Assembly: GCA_965199765.1 (NCBI GenBank)
Contig: CBDATC010000002.1
Coordinates: forward strand, 1,302,001-1,366,000
From: JAPOXR01 sp965199765
GTDB taxonomy: Bacteria; Pseudomonadota; Alphaproteobacteria; Rhodobacterales; Rhodobacteraceae
Length of the DNA: 64,000 nucleotides
Direction: 5' to 3'
Position 1 is the stretch's first letter. Each line of letters begins with the position of its first letter. A program made the position numbers and the translations under genes. Below the pieces are notes generated by a model. The model had not been told where the DNA came from. It did not search any database and saw nothing but the letters and a program-made list of their open reading frames with translations. Below, one piece after another: positions 18,233-27,208 of the stretch.

Positions 18233-18679
18233 TTATGCCGGAAAGTGATGGTGATATGCCCCGGGTTCAGGATCAAAAACAGCGATTTTCCGTTCAACGG
18301 AGCCGCCTAATCCTCTCATCATTTCGATGAGCACCGGGTCATCGCGGAAGCGCAGACCGTCAGAAAGCAATTGGATCGGAACATGCCGGTTACCCAGATG
18401 CCAAGCGAGGCGGGTAAGTTCATGAGGATTACGAGAACGCAGCTCAGCAACAGATTCTTTCGCTGCTAAAACCTTGATCCATCGGCCTTCATCCAATTTC
18501 AACCCATCTCCTGAATTCAGAATGCAAACATGATCAAGATCCAGTAAAAATGGCTTGCCATTGTCCGTTATCAGGCGGATTCGACGTCGGTAACGGTCAT
18601 CGAAGGCAAGCGTTACTGTGCAGCATGCCAATTCTTCCGGCCAGCTGCCGGAGCGTGCAACTGATCGCGCCCGGTTCAT
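18233..18679 (-). CDS. ureE: urease accessory protein UreE (nickel metallochaperone)
   Basis: The 148-aa product carries the UreE layout: an N-terminal peptide-binding-like domain (LTLAFDDRYRRRIRL-type region) and a C-terminal metal-binding domain with LAWHLGNRHVPIQ and its nickel-ligand histidine. The C-terminal tail has only a short HHH cluster instead of the long His-rich tail of some species. The start overlaps the ureC stop. It delivers nickel to UreG. Confidence 0.9.
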   Translation of the reverse strand: MNRARSVARSGSWPEELACCTVTLAFDDRYRRRIRLITDNGKPFLLDLDHVCILNSGDGLKLDEGRWIKVLAAKESVAELRSRNPHELTRLAWHLGNRHVPIQLLSDGLRFRDDPVLIEMMRGLGGSVERKIAVFDPEPGAYHHHFPA

Positions 18680-20388
18680 CAGAAAAGAAAATAACGCTGC
18701 GCCAGCGACAGCCTTTCAGACGGCTCGCAGACAAGCAGCTCGCCATCGGCGCGCACTTCATAAGTTTCCGAATCAACTTCGATGTCCGGGATTGCGTTGT
18801 TCAGAACCATGTTTGCTTTTCCGATCGACCGGGTTCCCGAGACGGCGATCAACCGACGCTCCAGATCAGCCTTGTCGGCGAGGTTCGACTCAATCCCCGC
18901 TTGGCTTACGAAATGGACCGAACATTCGTTGCTGGCACGTCCAAAACCAGCGAACATCGGTCGGTAGCGCACTGGCTGAGGCGTTGGTATGGAGGCGTTT
19001 GGATCACCCATAGGCGCTACCGCGATCATGCCTCCTTTGATCACCATTGCCGGTTTGACCCCAAAAAATGCCGGGTGCCACAAAACAAGATCCGCAAGTT
19101 TTCCGGTTTCAACGGAACCAACCTCATCGGCAATCCCGTGTGCAACGGCAGGGTTTATCGTGTATTTTGCGACATATCGCCGTGCACGGAAATTATCGTT
19201 CTCACCAGTTTCGTTTTCAAGTCGGCCGCGCTGCCACCGCATCTTGTCGGCTGTTTGCCATGTTCGGATTATGACCTCACCAACCCTTCCCATGGCTTGG
19301 CTGTCGGACGCCATGATCGAAAACGCGCCCAGATCATGCAGGATGTCTTCAGCGGCTATGGTCTCGCGCCGAATTCGGCTTTCTGCAAACGACACATCTT
19401 CCGGAATGCGCGGGTCGAGGTGGTGGCAGACCATGAGCATATCGAGATGCTCGTCCAAAGTGTTTACAGTGTACGGGCGGGTCGGGTTTGTAGAAGAGGG
19501 CAGGATATTGGGCTCGCCGCAGAGTTTAATAATGTCGGGTGCATGGCCACCGCCCGCCCCTTCGGTATGAAACGCGTGGATGGTCCGTCCCTTGATCGCA
19601 CGCACAGTGTTTTCCACATATCCAGACTCATTCAGAGTATCAGTGTGGATGAGCGTCTGGATATCAAACTCGTCGGCCACTTCAAGACAGCAGTCGATCG
19701 CCCCCGGCGTGGTTCCCCAATCCTCGTGAAGCTTCAGCCCGCAGGCGCCCGCAGCGATTTGTTCGCTCAGGGCTTTCGGCGTGCTGGCATTGCCTTTGCC
19801 ATAAAATCCGAAATTCATCGGAAAGGCTTCCGAGGCTTGCAGCATGCGCATGATATGCCATGGTCCAGGCGTGCAGGTGGTAGCGTTGGTTCCGGCAGCC
19901 GGGCCGGTGCCGCCGCCGAGCATCGTCGTGATGCCGCTGGACAAAGCTTCTTCAATGAGCTGTGGACAAATAAAGTGAATATGCGCGTCAATGCCGCCTG
20001 CTGTCACGACAAGGCCTTCACCGGCTATGACCTCGGTTCCAGGTCCGATCATAATGTCAACGCCCGGCTGGGTGTCGGGATTTCCGGCTTTGCCGATTCC
20101 GTCGATGCGGCCATCGCGGATTCCTATGTCGGATTTCACGATTCCCCAATGATCGAGGATCAAAGCGTTGGTGATCACCGTATCGACAGCACCCGCCGAT
20201 CGGGAAACCTGACTTTGTCCCATGCCGTCGCGAATGACTTTTCCTCCGCCGAATTTGACCTCTTCGCCGTAAATTGTCCGGTCGGCTTCGACTTCCACGA
20301 TCAGATTTGTATCGGCCAGCCTCACTCGATCTCCTACTGTCGGGCCGAACATGTCAGCATAGGCGGCGCGGTCAATTCGCACGGGCAA
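18679..20388 (-). CDS. ureC: urease alpha subunit UreC
   Basis: This 569-aa catalytic subunit hydrolyses urea to ammonia and carbamate. Visible active-site parts are GGIDAHIHFICPQ (two nickel-ligand histidines), CGLKLHEDWG with the lysine that is carbamylated to bridge the nickels, HIDTLNE-type ligand region around LIHTDTLNESG, and the flap MVCHHLD with the catalytic histidines. The length is that of bacterial alpha subunits, and no key residue is missing. It follows ureB by three bases. Confidence 0.97.
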   Translation of the reverse strand: MPVRIDRAAYADMFGPTVGDRVRLADTNLIVEVEADRTIYGEEVKFGGGKVIRDGMGQSQVSRSAGAVDTVITNALILDHWGIVKSDIGIRDGRIDGIGKAGNPDTQPGVDIMIGPGTEVIAGEGLVVTAGGIDAHIHFICPQLIEEALSSGITTMLGGGTGPAAGTNATTCTPGPWHIMRMLQASEAFPMNFGFYGKGNASTPKALSEQIAAGACGLKLHEDWGTTPGAIDCCLEVADEFDIQTLIHTDTLNESGYVENTVRAIKGRTIHAFHTEGAGGGHAPDIIKLCGEPNILPSSTNPTRPYTVNTLDEHLDMLMVCHHLDPRIPEDVSFAESRIRRETIAAEDILHDLGAFSIMASDSQAMGRVGEVIIRTWQTADKMRWQRGRLENETGENDNFRARRYVAKYTINPAVAHGIADEVGSVETGKLADLVLWHPAFFGVKPAMVIKGGMIAVAPMGDPNASIPTPQPVRYRPMFAGFGRASNECSVHFVSQAGIESNLADKADLERRLIAVSGTRSIGKANMVLNNAIPDIEVDSETYEVRADGELLVCEPSERLSLAQRYFLF

Positions 20389-20391
20389 AGC

Positions 20392-20709
20392 TCAATCTCC
20401 CTTTGTCAGCCGACCCATCACGGCTTGATTAAATCCAAACACGCGGCGGTGTCCTGAAAAAGGAACAAGACGGACATCCCGTGATTGGCCGGGTTCGAAG
20501 CGCACCGCGGTCCCGGCGGGAATATCAAGCCGTTTCCCCCAAGCCGCATCGCGGTCAAATTCAAGGAAGCTGTTGGTCTCCGCGAAATGATAGTGGCTGC
20601 CGACCTGTGCGGGGCGGTCCCCACCATTGATTACCGTGAGCGCTGTTACCTCGCGACCGTCATTCAGCGCGATTTCGCCGCTCTTGGATATGATCTCGCC
20701 GGGAATCAT
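20392..20709 (-). CDS. ureB: urease beta subunit UreB
   Basis: The 105-aa product matches the separate beta subunit of bacterial urease: it starts MIPGEIISKSGEIALN, with GDRPAQVGSHYHFAETN and the Arg-rich GHRRVFGFN near the end. It is a structural part of the (alpha-beta-gamma)3 enzyme. The start overlaps the ureA stop (ATGA). Confidence 0.96.
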   Translation of the reverse strand: MIPGEIISKSGEIALNDGREVTALTVINGGDRPAQVGSHYHFAETNSFLEFDRDAAWGKRLDIPAGTAVRFEPGQSRDVRLVPFSGHRRVFGFNQAVMGRLTKGD

Positions 20710-21026
20710 TCGACCGGTTCCTTTTGCCGGATCGGATGATGCACAGTGACGAGTTTAGTGCCGTCGGAAAAAGTCGCTTCCACCTGCACATCATGGATCA
20801 TGTCCGCGACCCCGTCCATGACTTGACCGCGATGGAGCACTGCGGTTCCCGCGGTCATGAGATCGGCGACGCTAAGCCCGTCACGGGCGCCTTCGACAAC
20901 AAAATCCGATATCAGCGCCACCGCCTCCGGATGGTTGAGCTTCACTCCCCGCTTGAGGCGGCGGCGCGCGACCATGGCAGCCATTGCAATTAGAAGTTTG
21001 TCGGTCTCCCGCGGAGTCAGATGCAT
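20706..21026 (-). CDS. ureA: urease gamma subunit UreA
   Basis: The ATG at 21026 is chosen because gamma subunits begin MHLTPRETDKLLI; a GTG upstream at 21149 would add 41 non-conserved residues. The 106-aa product includes the MVARRRLKRGVKLNHPEAV core and the MIHDVQVEATFSDGTKLVT end. A GGGAAGAG ribosome site precedes the ATG. It is the first intact gene of the operon. Confidence 0.95.
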   Translation of the reverse strand: MHLTPRETDKLLIAMAAMVARRRLKRGVKLNHPEAVALISDFVVEGARDGLSVADLMTAGTAVLHRGQVMDGVADMIHDVQVEATFSDGTKLVTVHHPIRQKEPVE

Positions 21027-21045
21027 CTCTTCCCTTTCAGCTGCC

Positions 21046-21267
21046 TCAAAAAATCGCCGCAGCACGGAAAACGCGCCGGACAGGCAAAAAATCTTGGTGC
21101 GGCAATTCACTTGGAATTCCGCCAATTGCGGTCCGGATTTCGGCCGCACCTAACCAACGTGCCATGAAAACATCATTGGCAACGATGGCTCTCGTCCTCC
21201 CAGACTTCGGCAGCAGGACGCGAGCGGTTTCAAGTATTGCCGCCGCGTGGTTTTGCAGCGCAGACTG
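21046..21267 (-). pseudogene. possible 3' stub of ureD
   Basis: A frame of about 73 codons, with no start, ends 19 bases upstream of ureA, exactly where a ureD 3' end is expected. It reads AAAILETARVLLPKSG and then VFMARWLGAAEIRTAI, loosely like the C-terminal part of UreD (a small-hydrophobic-ARxLG step). A stop at 21268-21270 interrupts it, and the sequence upstream turns AT-rich with no coding signal. Similarity is weak, so this is a suggestion only. Confidence 0.3.
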
Positions 21268-22402
21268 CTATTGCTGCACATCACGCTCAGGCCACTCCAA
21301 ATGGCGCTGCGAGACGCGGCAGAATATCGTGGCTGAATGCGAGAATGTCAATCCACACCGGTTGATCTATTCGATCCGTCTCACATATTTCGAAGAAATT
21401 TATTATTTGTGAATTATAGTTTCACTTAATATACCTTGTTTATTTAATAGAATTTCACCGATCAGACATTCTACTTCGGTGACCTTCTTCCCGTGCGCCA
21501 GTCGATTCAGCACTCATCGAATAAGTTGATTTCGCCACGGCGAAACTGCGCTGAATTTCGTGACGATTCCTCGACCTAAAGGAACAGGCAACTTGCCTTT
21601 TTGGAATGCAGCGGACAATGCATCCGGTCTTGCGCAAGCCTCCGCAAGCAGGGTGGCATTGACTTATTTTCAAGATTAACGATTACGTGTAGCGCAGTGA
21701 TAACGGATTTATTTTCCGGCCTGTGGGAAACTCCGCTTTCTAGGATGGTTATCTCTGGTTACAGCCGGCAAGAAAAACGACCGCGACCGCTGGCTGGTGC
21801 GCTCGGTGTCCGACCGGTTCAGCCTCATCGCCGAGAAAGTTCTGGTTGACACGTCCCGCGAAATGATCCTCGCCTCATTGCTGCGAATTGCTTCTCCCAC
21901 CGGACTGTCGTCTTTCTCGTGCATTGTCGGTCCTTTCTGTCTGAAAGGAACCACCGGAAAAGCAAATGTGTAAAAGATTCTGCTCGCTATCCAGCGGCAA
22001 AACCTCCTAGGTCCCAACGATGGACTCTCATGCGCACACCGGTTCTCCGACCCCGGGGAACCGGAACGCGCCCAACCAAAACAGCCCGCACCATGCGGCC
22101 TTCGACCGTTCTGAAAGTCCCGGCACTCCCGACAAGATCACTTTCAGGGTTCAATAGCCTGCCCGCACTCACTCCTGCCGACCCTTCACCCGCCGCCTTG
22201 CAACGACCGGCGCTCCTGAACCATGCGCTTGGTTGAAGCAGCCTACCGATCAGCTGAAATCCGCTCGCCGGTTTGTCCCGCACCGCTCTGACCCGATGTG
22301 CCCGGCTGATGCAATCTTACAAATCGCCGCCTGTTTCAACGCACAGGCTGCGCTGCCAAACAGTCCCTCACCTAGCAATGCGCCGTTTCTCATTTGAAAT
22401 TT
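21268..22402. other. 1.1-kb non-coding or decayed region upstream of the urease operon
   Basis: Nothing here has the look of a conserved gene. Open frames on both strands are short, rich in Arg/Ser/Pro and overlap each other. 21400-21460 is strongly AT-rich and may hold the urease promoter. Given the missing ureD, the stretch may be an old deletion or insertion scar. Confidence 0.35.
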
Positions 22403-23671
22403 TCAATTTTCATTCAGCGCCTTCGCCACTTGTTTAGCTGACCATAAGTAAGTGTTGCGGGCTGGAGAATTGATTTCCGCTTCAGCCAACTCCCGCAAAG
22501 TCTGAATTTTGAGTTCTCCAACCGGCTTGCCAAGAGCTTCAAGATGGTCGCACAACTCTAACCGCCACTGAGAATTTTCAGTCGCATGCGCTGCCCGAAG
22601 AACAGCTTCGACACCTCCAGCCAGCTCGGCGATCAGTCGGGCGCGTTCCTTTGGGTCTAGAGATTGAAGATGGGTTGGATTGCCGTCATACCAACCCAAT
22701 GTGCCGCTCGCATAAGCAACAGCCGACCAGCTGATCTTGCCATAATGTTCCTGAAGCCAGGGCAGCTGTGCAAGTTCTGCTGGCAGATGCGCGCCCGCAG
22801 CGATTTCATCCATGCCCATTCCCGCGTCCATTGCATTCGATGTGAATTCAATGATGTAACGCATAGCCGCGGCTGTCGTTGTTAACACCTTCCGCACCAA
22901 AGCTTTGCCGAATACCGGCCGCGTATGACCCGGAGCAAGAATATCCGCTGATAATGCAGCCAGCATATCCAGCGACTCCGCCCAAGCTTCAAAGTCACGG
23001 TAAGGTGTGCCGCGGATCGCATAGAGATTTGGAAAGCAATGATACCAGTTGTCGCCGCAAAACAACACCGATTGCTCTGGAAGAAAAAGCGTCAAATGAT
23101 CCGGTGTTTCGCCCGGAGCATGAATGCAATCACACGCAACCCCATCAAGATCAATTCGCATGTCGGATTTTAGAAATTCAGTCGGTTCTAAAAAACCTGC
23201 TCCCAATCCTTCCATTGGCCGGTCCGCAGGTCCGCAACCCAAACTGATTCGCTCATCGGATGAAAGCCCAATGCCAAACTGTGCAGCCGTTCGCCGTTGC
23301 AGCGCCTTCAACGGAAACCGTCTATTCGATCTCTGCAAAAGATCACTGTCAAATCGCTGGCTGGCAAGAATCGAAGTATCATCTTCAGCGAAAACGCTGG
23401 CGCCGCCGATGTGATCACGATGCCCGTGTGTGTAGATTATTTTCTTGACGGGCTTGTCGGTTAGTTCACGAAAGCGGCGGAGTATCATCTCGGCGGCACG
23501 CGTTGACTCCGACGTATCGACAATGGTGATGCCCGTCTTTCCCTCAATCAGATGAACATTGGACGCCGCCATTCCCACCGCTGTGTGAATTCCGGCTGAA
23601 AGCCGCACAACCTCTTTTTTGAATTGCTGGTTGTGTTCAATGAGCTGGGAATGTGGCATGATCTTCACCAA
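22403..23671 (-). CDS. alkylsulfatase-like metallo-beta-lactamase fold hydrolase
   Basis: The 422-aa product has a metallo-beta-lactamase core: THGHRDHIGG (two-zinc HxHxDH motif), a second His in CIHAPGETPDHLTLFLPE, FCGDNW and the late LAPGHTRPVFG histidine. After it comes GWYDGNPTHLQSLDP, which is characteristic of the alkylsulfatase dimerisation domain. The C-terminal SCP2-like domain of full alkylsulfatases (about 600 aa or more) is absent. It probably hydrolyses a sulfate ester or related substrate in the cytoplasm; no signal peptide is seen. It stands alone, with a 240-bp gap upstream. Confidence 0.75.
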   Translation of the reverse strand: MVKIMPHSQLIEHNQQFKKEVVRLSAGIHTAVGMAASNVHLIEGKTGITIVDTSESTRAAEMILRRFRELTDKPVKKIIYTHGHRDHIGGASVFAEDDTSILASQRFDSDLLQRSNRRFPLKALQRRTAAQFGIGLSSDERISLGCGPADRPMEGLGAGFLEPTEFLKSDMRIDLDGVACDCIHAPGETPDHLTLFLPEQSVLFCGDNWYHCFPNLYAIRGTPYRDFEAWAESLDMLAALSADILAPGHTRPVFGKALVRKVLTTTAAAMRYIIEFTSNAMDAGMGMDEIAAGAHLPAELAQLPWLQEHYGKISWSAVAYASGTLGWYDGNPTHLQSLDPKERARLIAELAGGVEAVLRAAHATENSQWRLELCDHLEALGKPVGELKIQTLRELAEAEINSPARNTYLWSAKQVAKALNEN

Positions 23672-23912
23672 ATTACTGAATACGGCACAGTCCTTCTATA
23701 CTCGAACAATCCCATCAAGGCCCCAAGGATTGGGCAGCTGGGTTCACTCGATGCATTGCACGTCATCCACGACGAAAGCGTTCCATTGCCGTTTGTGAGC
23801 ACGAAACCGGCGTGTTCGACCGTCAGTCCGAAAGCGCCATCATCATGGCCAATGGATGAGATCGTCAATCAACACAGCGATACCAGTTCAACGACAGCAA
23901 TTGCGAGGTCAG

Positions 23913-25352
23913 TTAAGCGGCAGTTCCACCCGCTTGCGCAATTACAACCCCAGGATTCAATATTCCTCGTGGGTCGAGAGCGGATTTGATTGCGTGCAGA
24001 GAATCAATGTACGCCTTATCCTCGTTGCAACTCAGTTCCGCTGAGTTCACACGGCCTGTGCCGTGCTCAGCGGTCGGCGTGCCGCGAAGTCGGCGGACAA
24101 CATTGTAAACCGCTTCACGGATTTTTGGTTTCGAATCAACCAAATCGACAACGCTCGCTCCAGGCGGCGGGAATACATTGAAGTGCAGATTGCCATCGCC
24201 CATATGGCCGAAACAATTGACTCGGAAATCACCGATTGCCGCTACAGCCTTTCCCGCCCGTTCGATAAATCTGGGTATGGATTCGAGAGGAACAGCAATG
24301 TCGTGCGAAGATACCGAACCAATCCGCCGGTTCGCTTCAGGAATGGCCTCGCGGATATTCCAAATTTTCTGGATCTGAAAGTCGCTGTCCACAACAATTG
24401 AACAGCTAAGCAATCCTCTCTCCTGCGCTTCCGCCAAGTGGTTGATCGCGTGATCCTGAATTCCAATTTCATGTTCTGACCATACGTCAATCAGGATCAG
24501 CCACTCGGGAAGCGCCTGAAATGGGGAAACATAATCAGCGTGAGTCTCAGCAAGCATTTCAAGTCCGGTTTTACTCATCAGCTCGAAAGCAGAGATGAAC
24601 AATCCAAATCGATTCATGCAAAAGTCAAACAATTTCAGCGCTTCTTCAGGGCTAGACACTCCGACCAATGCAACCAGTCTTTCCACTGGTTTTCGAGAAA
24701 GACGGAGACAGGCCGCCGTGATGATGCCCAGGGCGCCTTCGGAACCGATCAAAAGGTTTCTCAGATCAAATCCCCGGTTATCTTTGCGCAGTCCGCTCAA
24801 ACCATTCCAAACATCCCCGTTTGCAAACACAACCTCCATTCCGAGACAGAGATCCCGCATGCTTCCAAAACGCAATGCATGCGATCCACCTGCGTTCGTC
24901 GCAAGGTTTCCGCCGATGTGGCAGCTTCCTTTTGAAGCAACCGTCAATGGAAACATCCGATCAGCTTCGGAGGCTGCATCCTGAACAGATTGCAGCGTGC
25001 ACCCTGCCTCTGCAATCATTGTGGAACTGCCTGGATTTACGCAGCGGACACGATTCATTCTTGCCAAAGACAGCATGACGGGCTGTGGAATCCCGATTGC
25101 CAGATGTCCGCCCACTAAGCCTGTCATCCCTCCGAGAGGAATAATCGGAACTCTGTTTTCATTGCAAAGCCGTGCAACATAAGCCACTTCTTCAATGCAG
25201 GCTGGTGCAATCACAACGCCTTGCGCGCCTGCGGTGCGGCTGCGCAGATCTGTATTGTAGCGACTGCTCCATTCTTGAATGGCGGAAGAGGGAAGATGGA
25301 GCACCAGTTCTTTAACAAAATCCAAGTCGGCAGAACGGAGACTCATAAGCAC
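23913..25352 (-). CDS. FAD-linked oxidase, D-2-hydroxyglutarate/D-lactate dehydrogenase family
   Basis: This 479-aa flavoprotein belongs to the GlcD/D2HGDH family. FAD-binding motifs are VPIIPLGGMTGLVGG, GGNLATNAGGSHALRFGSM and LLIGSEGALGIITAA. The C-terminal oxidase domain has FGHMGDGNLHFNV (metal-binding His/Asp) and AEHGTGRVNS. Substrate cannot be fixed from sequence; D-2-hydroxyglutarate or another D-2-hydroxyacid is most likely. Six bases separate it from rimJ upstream, so it probably shares the cox-thrC transcript or its tail. Confidence 0.82.
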   Translation of the reverse strand: MLMSLRSADLDFVKELVLHLPSSAIQEWSSRYNTDLRSRTAGAQGVVIAPACIEEVAYVARLCNENRVPIIPLGGMTGLVGGHLAIGIPQPVMLSLARMNRVRCVNPGSSTMIAEAGCTLQSVQDAASEADRMFPLTVASKGSCHIGGNLATNAGGSHALRFGSMRDLCLGMEVVFANGDVWNGLSGLRKDNRGFDLRNLLIGSEGALGIITAACLRLSRKPVERLVALVGVSSPEEALKLFDFCMNRFGLFISAFELMSKTGLEMLAETHADYVSPFQALPEWLILIDVWSEHEIGIQDHAINHLAEAQERGLLSCSIVVDSDFQIQKIWNIREAIPEANRRIGSVSSHDIAVPLESIPRFIERAGKAVAAIGDFRVNCFGHMGDGNLHFNVFPPPGASVVDLVDSKPKIREAVYNVVRRLRGTPTAEHGTGRVNSAELSCNEDKAYIDSLHAIKSALDPRGILNPGVVIAQAGGTAA

Positions 25353-25358
25353 CTGCCG

Positions 25359-25949
25359 TTAATAGTTCGACTCGACCCGACCGCGGCGATCACTGCGCAA
25401 ATTGGCATAGAGAACATGCGTGCGCCATCTGCCGGCGATTTCCAGGTAACTCTGCGCGACGCCTTCATAACGAAAGCCGGTTTTCTCAAGCAGGCCGCGG
25501 GATGGCCGATTGGTTGGAAGGCATGCCGCCTCTATGCGGCTGAGTCCGACTTCCACAAAAGCGTGATGAACCAATGAAAGAATTGCCTCTTTCATAAATC
25601 CCTGCTGTGAAAACGGTTCTCCAACCCAGTAACCGAGGTTACCCGCCCACGCAGGGCTGAACCTGATCTGGTCAAGCGTTATTCCGCCGATCATCTCGTC
25701 ATCGTCCCGACGAAACATCAGGAATGGCAGCGCCGTCCCCCGGTCCACAGAATTCTCGACCCAGTTCAGCCGGTTCTGAAACGATTCCTTGGATAGGTGA
25801 TCTTCAAGCCAAGTCGGCTCCCATGGTTCCAGAAAGGCACGATTGGAAGCGCGCAGATGCGACCATCGTGCATAATCACTGCTTTCTGGAAGACGCAGCT
25901 GCAGCCGGTCGGTATTCAGGACAAGAGATCTGCGCCTCAAAAATCTCAC
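25359..25949 (-). CDS. rimJ: GNAT N-acetyltransferase, RimJ/RimL family
   Basis: The 196-aa product shows the RimJ pattern: LRLPESSDYARWSHLRASNR, LEPWEPTW, NLGYWVGEPFSQQGFMKEAI (acetyl-CoA loop) and GLSRIEAACLPTNRPSRGLL with EKTGFRYEGVAQ. Such enzymes acetylate the N-terminal alanine of ribosomal protein S5 or related targets. The start overlaps the M16 peptidase stop (ATGA), an arrangement commonly seen downstream of M16 genes in Alphaproteobacteria. Confidence 0.85.
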   Translation of the reverse strand: MRFLRRRSLVLNTDRLQLRLPESSDYARWSHLRASNRAFLEPWEPTWLEDHLSKESFQNRLNWVENSVDRGTALPFLMFRRDDDEMIGGITLDQIRFSPAWAGNLGYWVGEPFSQQGFMKEAILSLVHHAFVEVGLSRIEAACLPTNRPSRGLLEKTGFRYEGVAQSYLEIAGRWRTHVLYANLRSDRRGRVESNY

Positions 25950-27208
25950 GAATTCATCCGTCCCAAAAGCTGCGATAACGAAGGGGCATTGCCCACCGGG
26001 CCGTAGACCGCCATAGCAGCATTCTTCCGTTGGGCAAGATCAGCGGCAAACTTCAGCACATCGTCCCGTGTTACAGAATCATAGCGCGCGATCGTCTCAT
26101 CCAGAGGCTCAAGGCGACCTTTCAATGCCAGCATCCCCCCCAAACGCTCAATCCTGCTGCCGGGACTCTCATACGCCATCAAGATACCCACACGAATCTG
26201 CGTCTTTGCGCGGCTGACTTCCTTTTCTGTCAAATCCTCGGCCGCTTTCCTCATTTCATCAACGCAGAGCGTTGCCAATTCCTGCAACTCCTTCTCTCCA
26301 GTGCTCGCGTGAATCACAAACATTCCGCTATCGGAGTTGGGAGCGGCATGCGCTGAAATCGAATAGCACAGACCGCGCTTCTCTCGGGCTTCGGCAAACA
26401 GGCGGGAAGATGATCCGCCGCCAAGAAGAACGCTGTAAACTCGTGACACCGCATCCAGCTTGCTCAGCAATGGCGGCCCTTCGAATGCCAATGTGAATTG
26501 AGCCTGTTCAATGCCGTGTTCGCGGCGGGCTTCGCCACCGACAAACCGTCCGGCTTCGGGCTTTTGCCCGTTCTTCTGCTGCAGAACTGAAAAATGCTCA
26601 TTCCCCAACCGCACCATTTGTTCATGGTCAACCGCGCCTGCTGCAGCCAGAATTATCTGTCCAGGACCATAATGTCTGTCGACGAACTCTATGATATCGC
26701 TTCTTTTGAACGCGGAAACACGCTCTGCAGTTCCGATAATCGGTCGACCTATCGGCTGGTCGGGAAAAGCTGTTTTTTGCAGCATGTCGAAGACAACGTC
26801 GGACGGCGAATCTTCGTATTCTCCGATTTCATTGAGTATTACACCGCGCTCGAGTTCCAGCTCTTCCGGGTCGAAGACAGAATTGCGAACAATGTCCGCA
26901 AGCAGTTCAACCGCCAAAGAAACATCCTCCTCCAGCACCGCTGCCAAATAGACTGTTGATTCCCGTCCCGTGTAAGCATTCAGGAAACCGCCGACATCTT
27001 CAATCGTCTCCGCGATCTGAAATGCCGTTCTACTCTCCGTTCCCTTGAAGGCCATATGCTCGAGGAAATGCGCAATTCCATTCTGTCTTTTGGATTCATG
27101 CCGCGCACCTGCGCGAACGTGAACCGAGATCGCGGCGGTCCTGAGACCCGGCATGGTATCCGACGCAACTCTGAAACCATTAGCAAGTGTCGAATACTGA
27201 GCTGTCAT
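25946..27208 (-). CDS. M16-family zinc peptidase (processing-peptidase-like)
   Basis: The 420-aa product has the inverse zinc motif HFLEH (GIAHFLEHMAFKGTESR) with the distal glutamate in ELERGVILNEIGEYEDSP, the signature of active M16B peptidases related to mitochondrial processing peptidase beta. The C-terminal half (LGGGSSSRLFAEAREKRGLCYSI) is the inactive homologous domain. It overlaps thrC by ATGA. The cellular substrate is unknown. Confidence 0.9.
   Translation of the reverse strand: MTAQYSTLANGFRVASDTMPGLRTAAISVHVRAGARHESKRQNGIAHFLEHMAFKGTESRTAFQIAETIEDVGGFLNAYTGRESTVYLAAVLEEDVSLAVELLADIVRNSVFDPEELELERGVILNEIGEYEDSPSDVVFDMLQKTAFPDQPIGRPIIGTAERVSAFKRSDIIEFVDRHYGPGQIILAAAGAVDHEQMVRLGNEHFSVLQQKNGQKPEAGRFVGGEARREHGIEQAQFTLAFEGPPLLSKLDAVSRVYSVLLGGGSSSRLFAEAREKRGLCYSISAHAAPNSDSGMFVIHASTGEKELQELATLCVDEMRKAAEDLTEKEVSRAKTQIRVGILMAYESPGSRIERLGGMLALKGRLEPLDETIARYDSVTRDDVLKFAADLAQRKNAAMAVYGPVGNAPSLSQLLGRMNS

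Noticed and set aside
18550..20457. 635-aa plus-strand frame opposite ureC
   Set aside because: Long only because ureC has few codons that create stops on the other strand; no domain features, and it spans the ureC-ureE and ureB-ureC junctions.
21987..22283. 98-aa minus-strand frame in the gap upstream of the urease operon
   Set aside because: Low complexity Gly/Arg/Val composition, no ribosome site, overlaps an equally unconvincing plus-strand frame.
23665..23868. 67-aa minus-strand frame upstream of the alkylsulfatase-like gene
   Set aside because: Overlaps the start of the hydrolase gene, no ribosome site and no recognised family; could be a scrap but nothing supports it.
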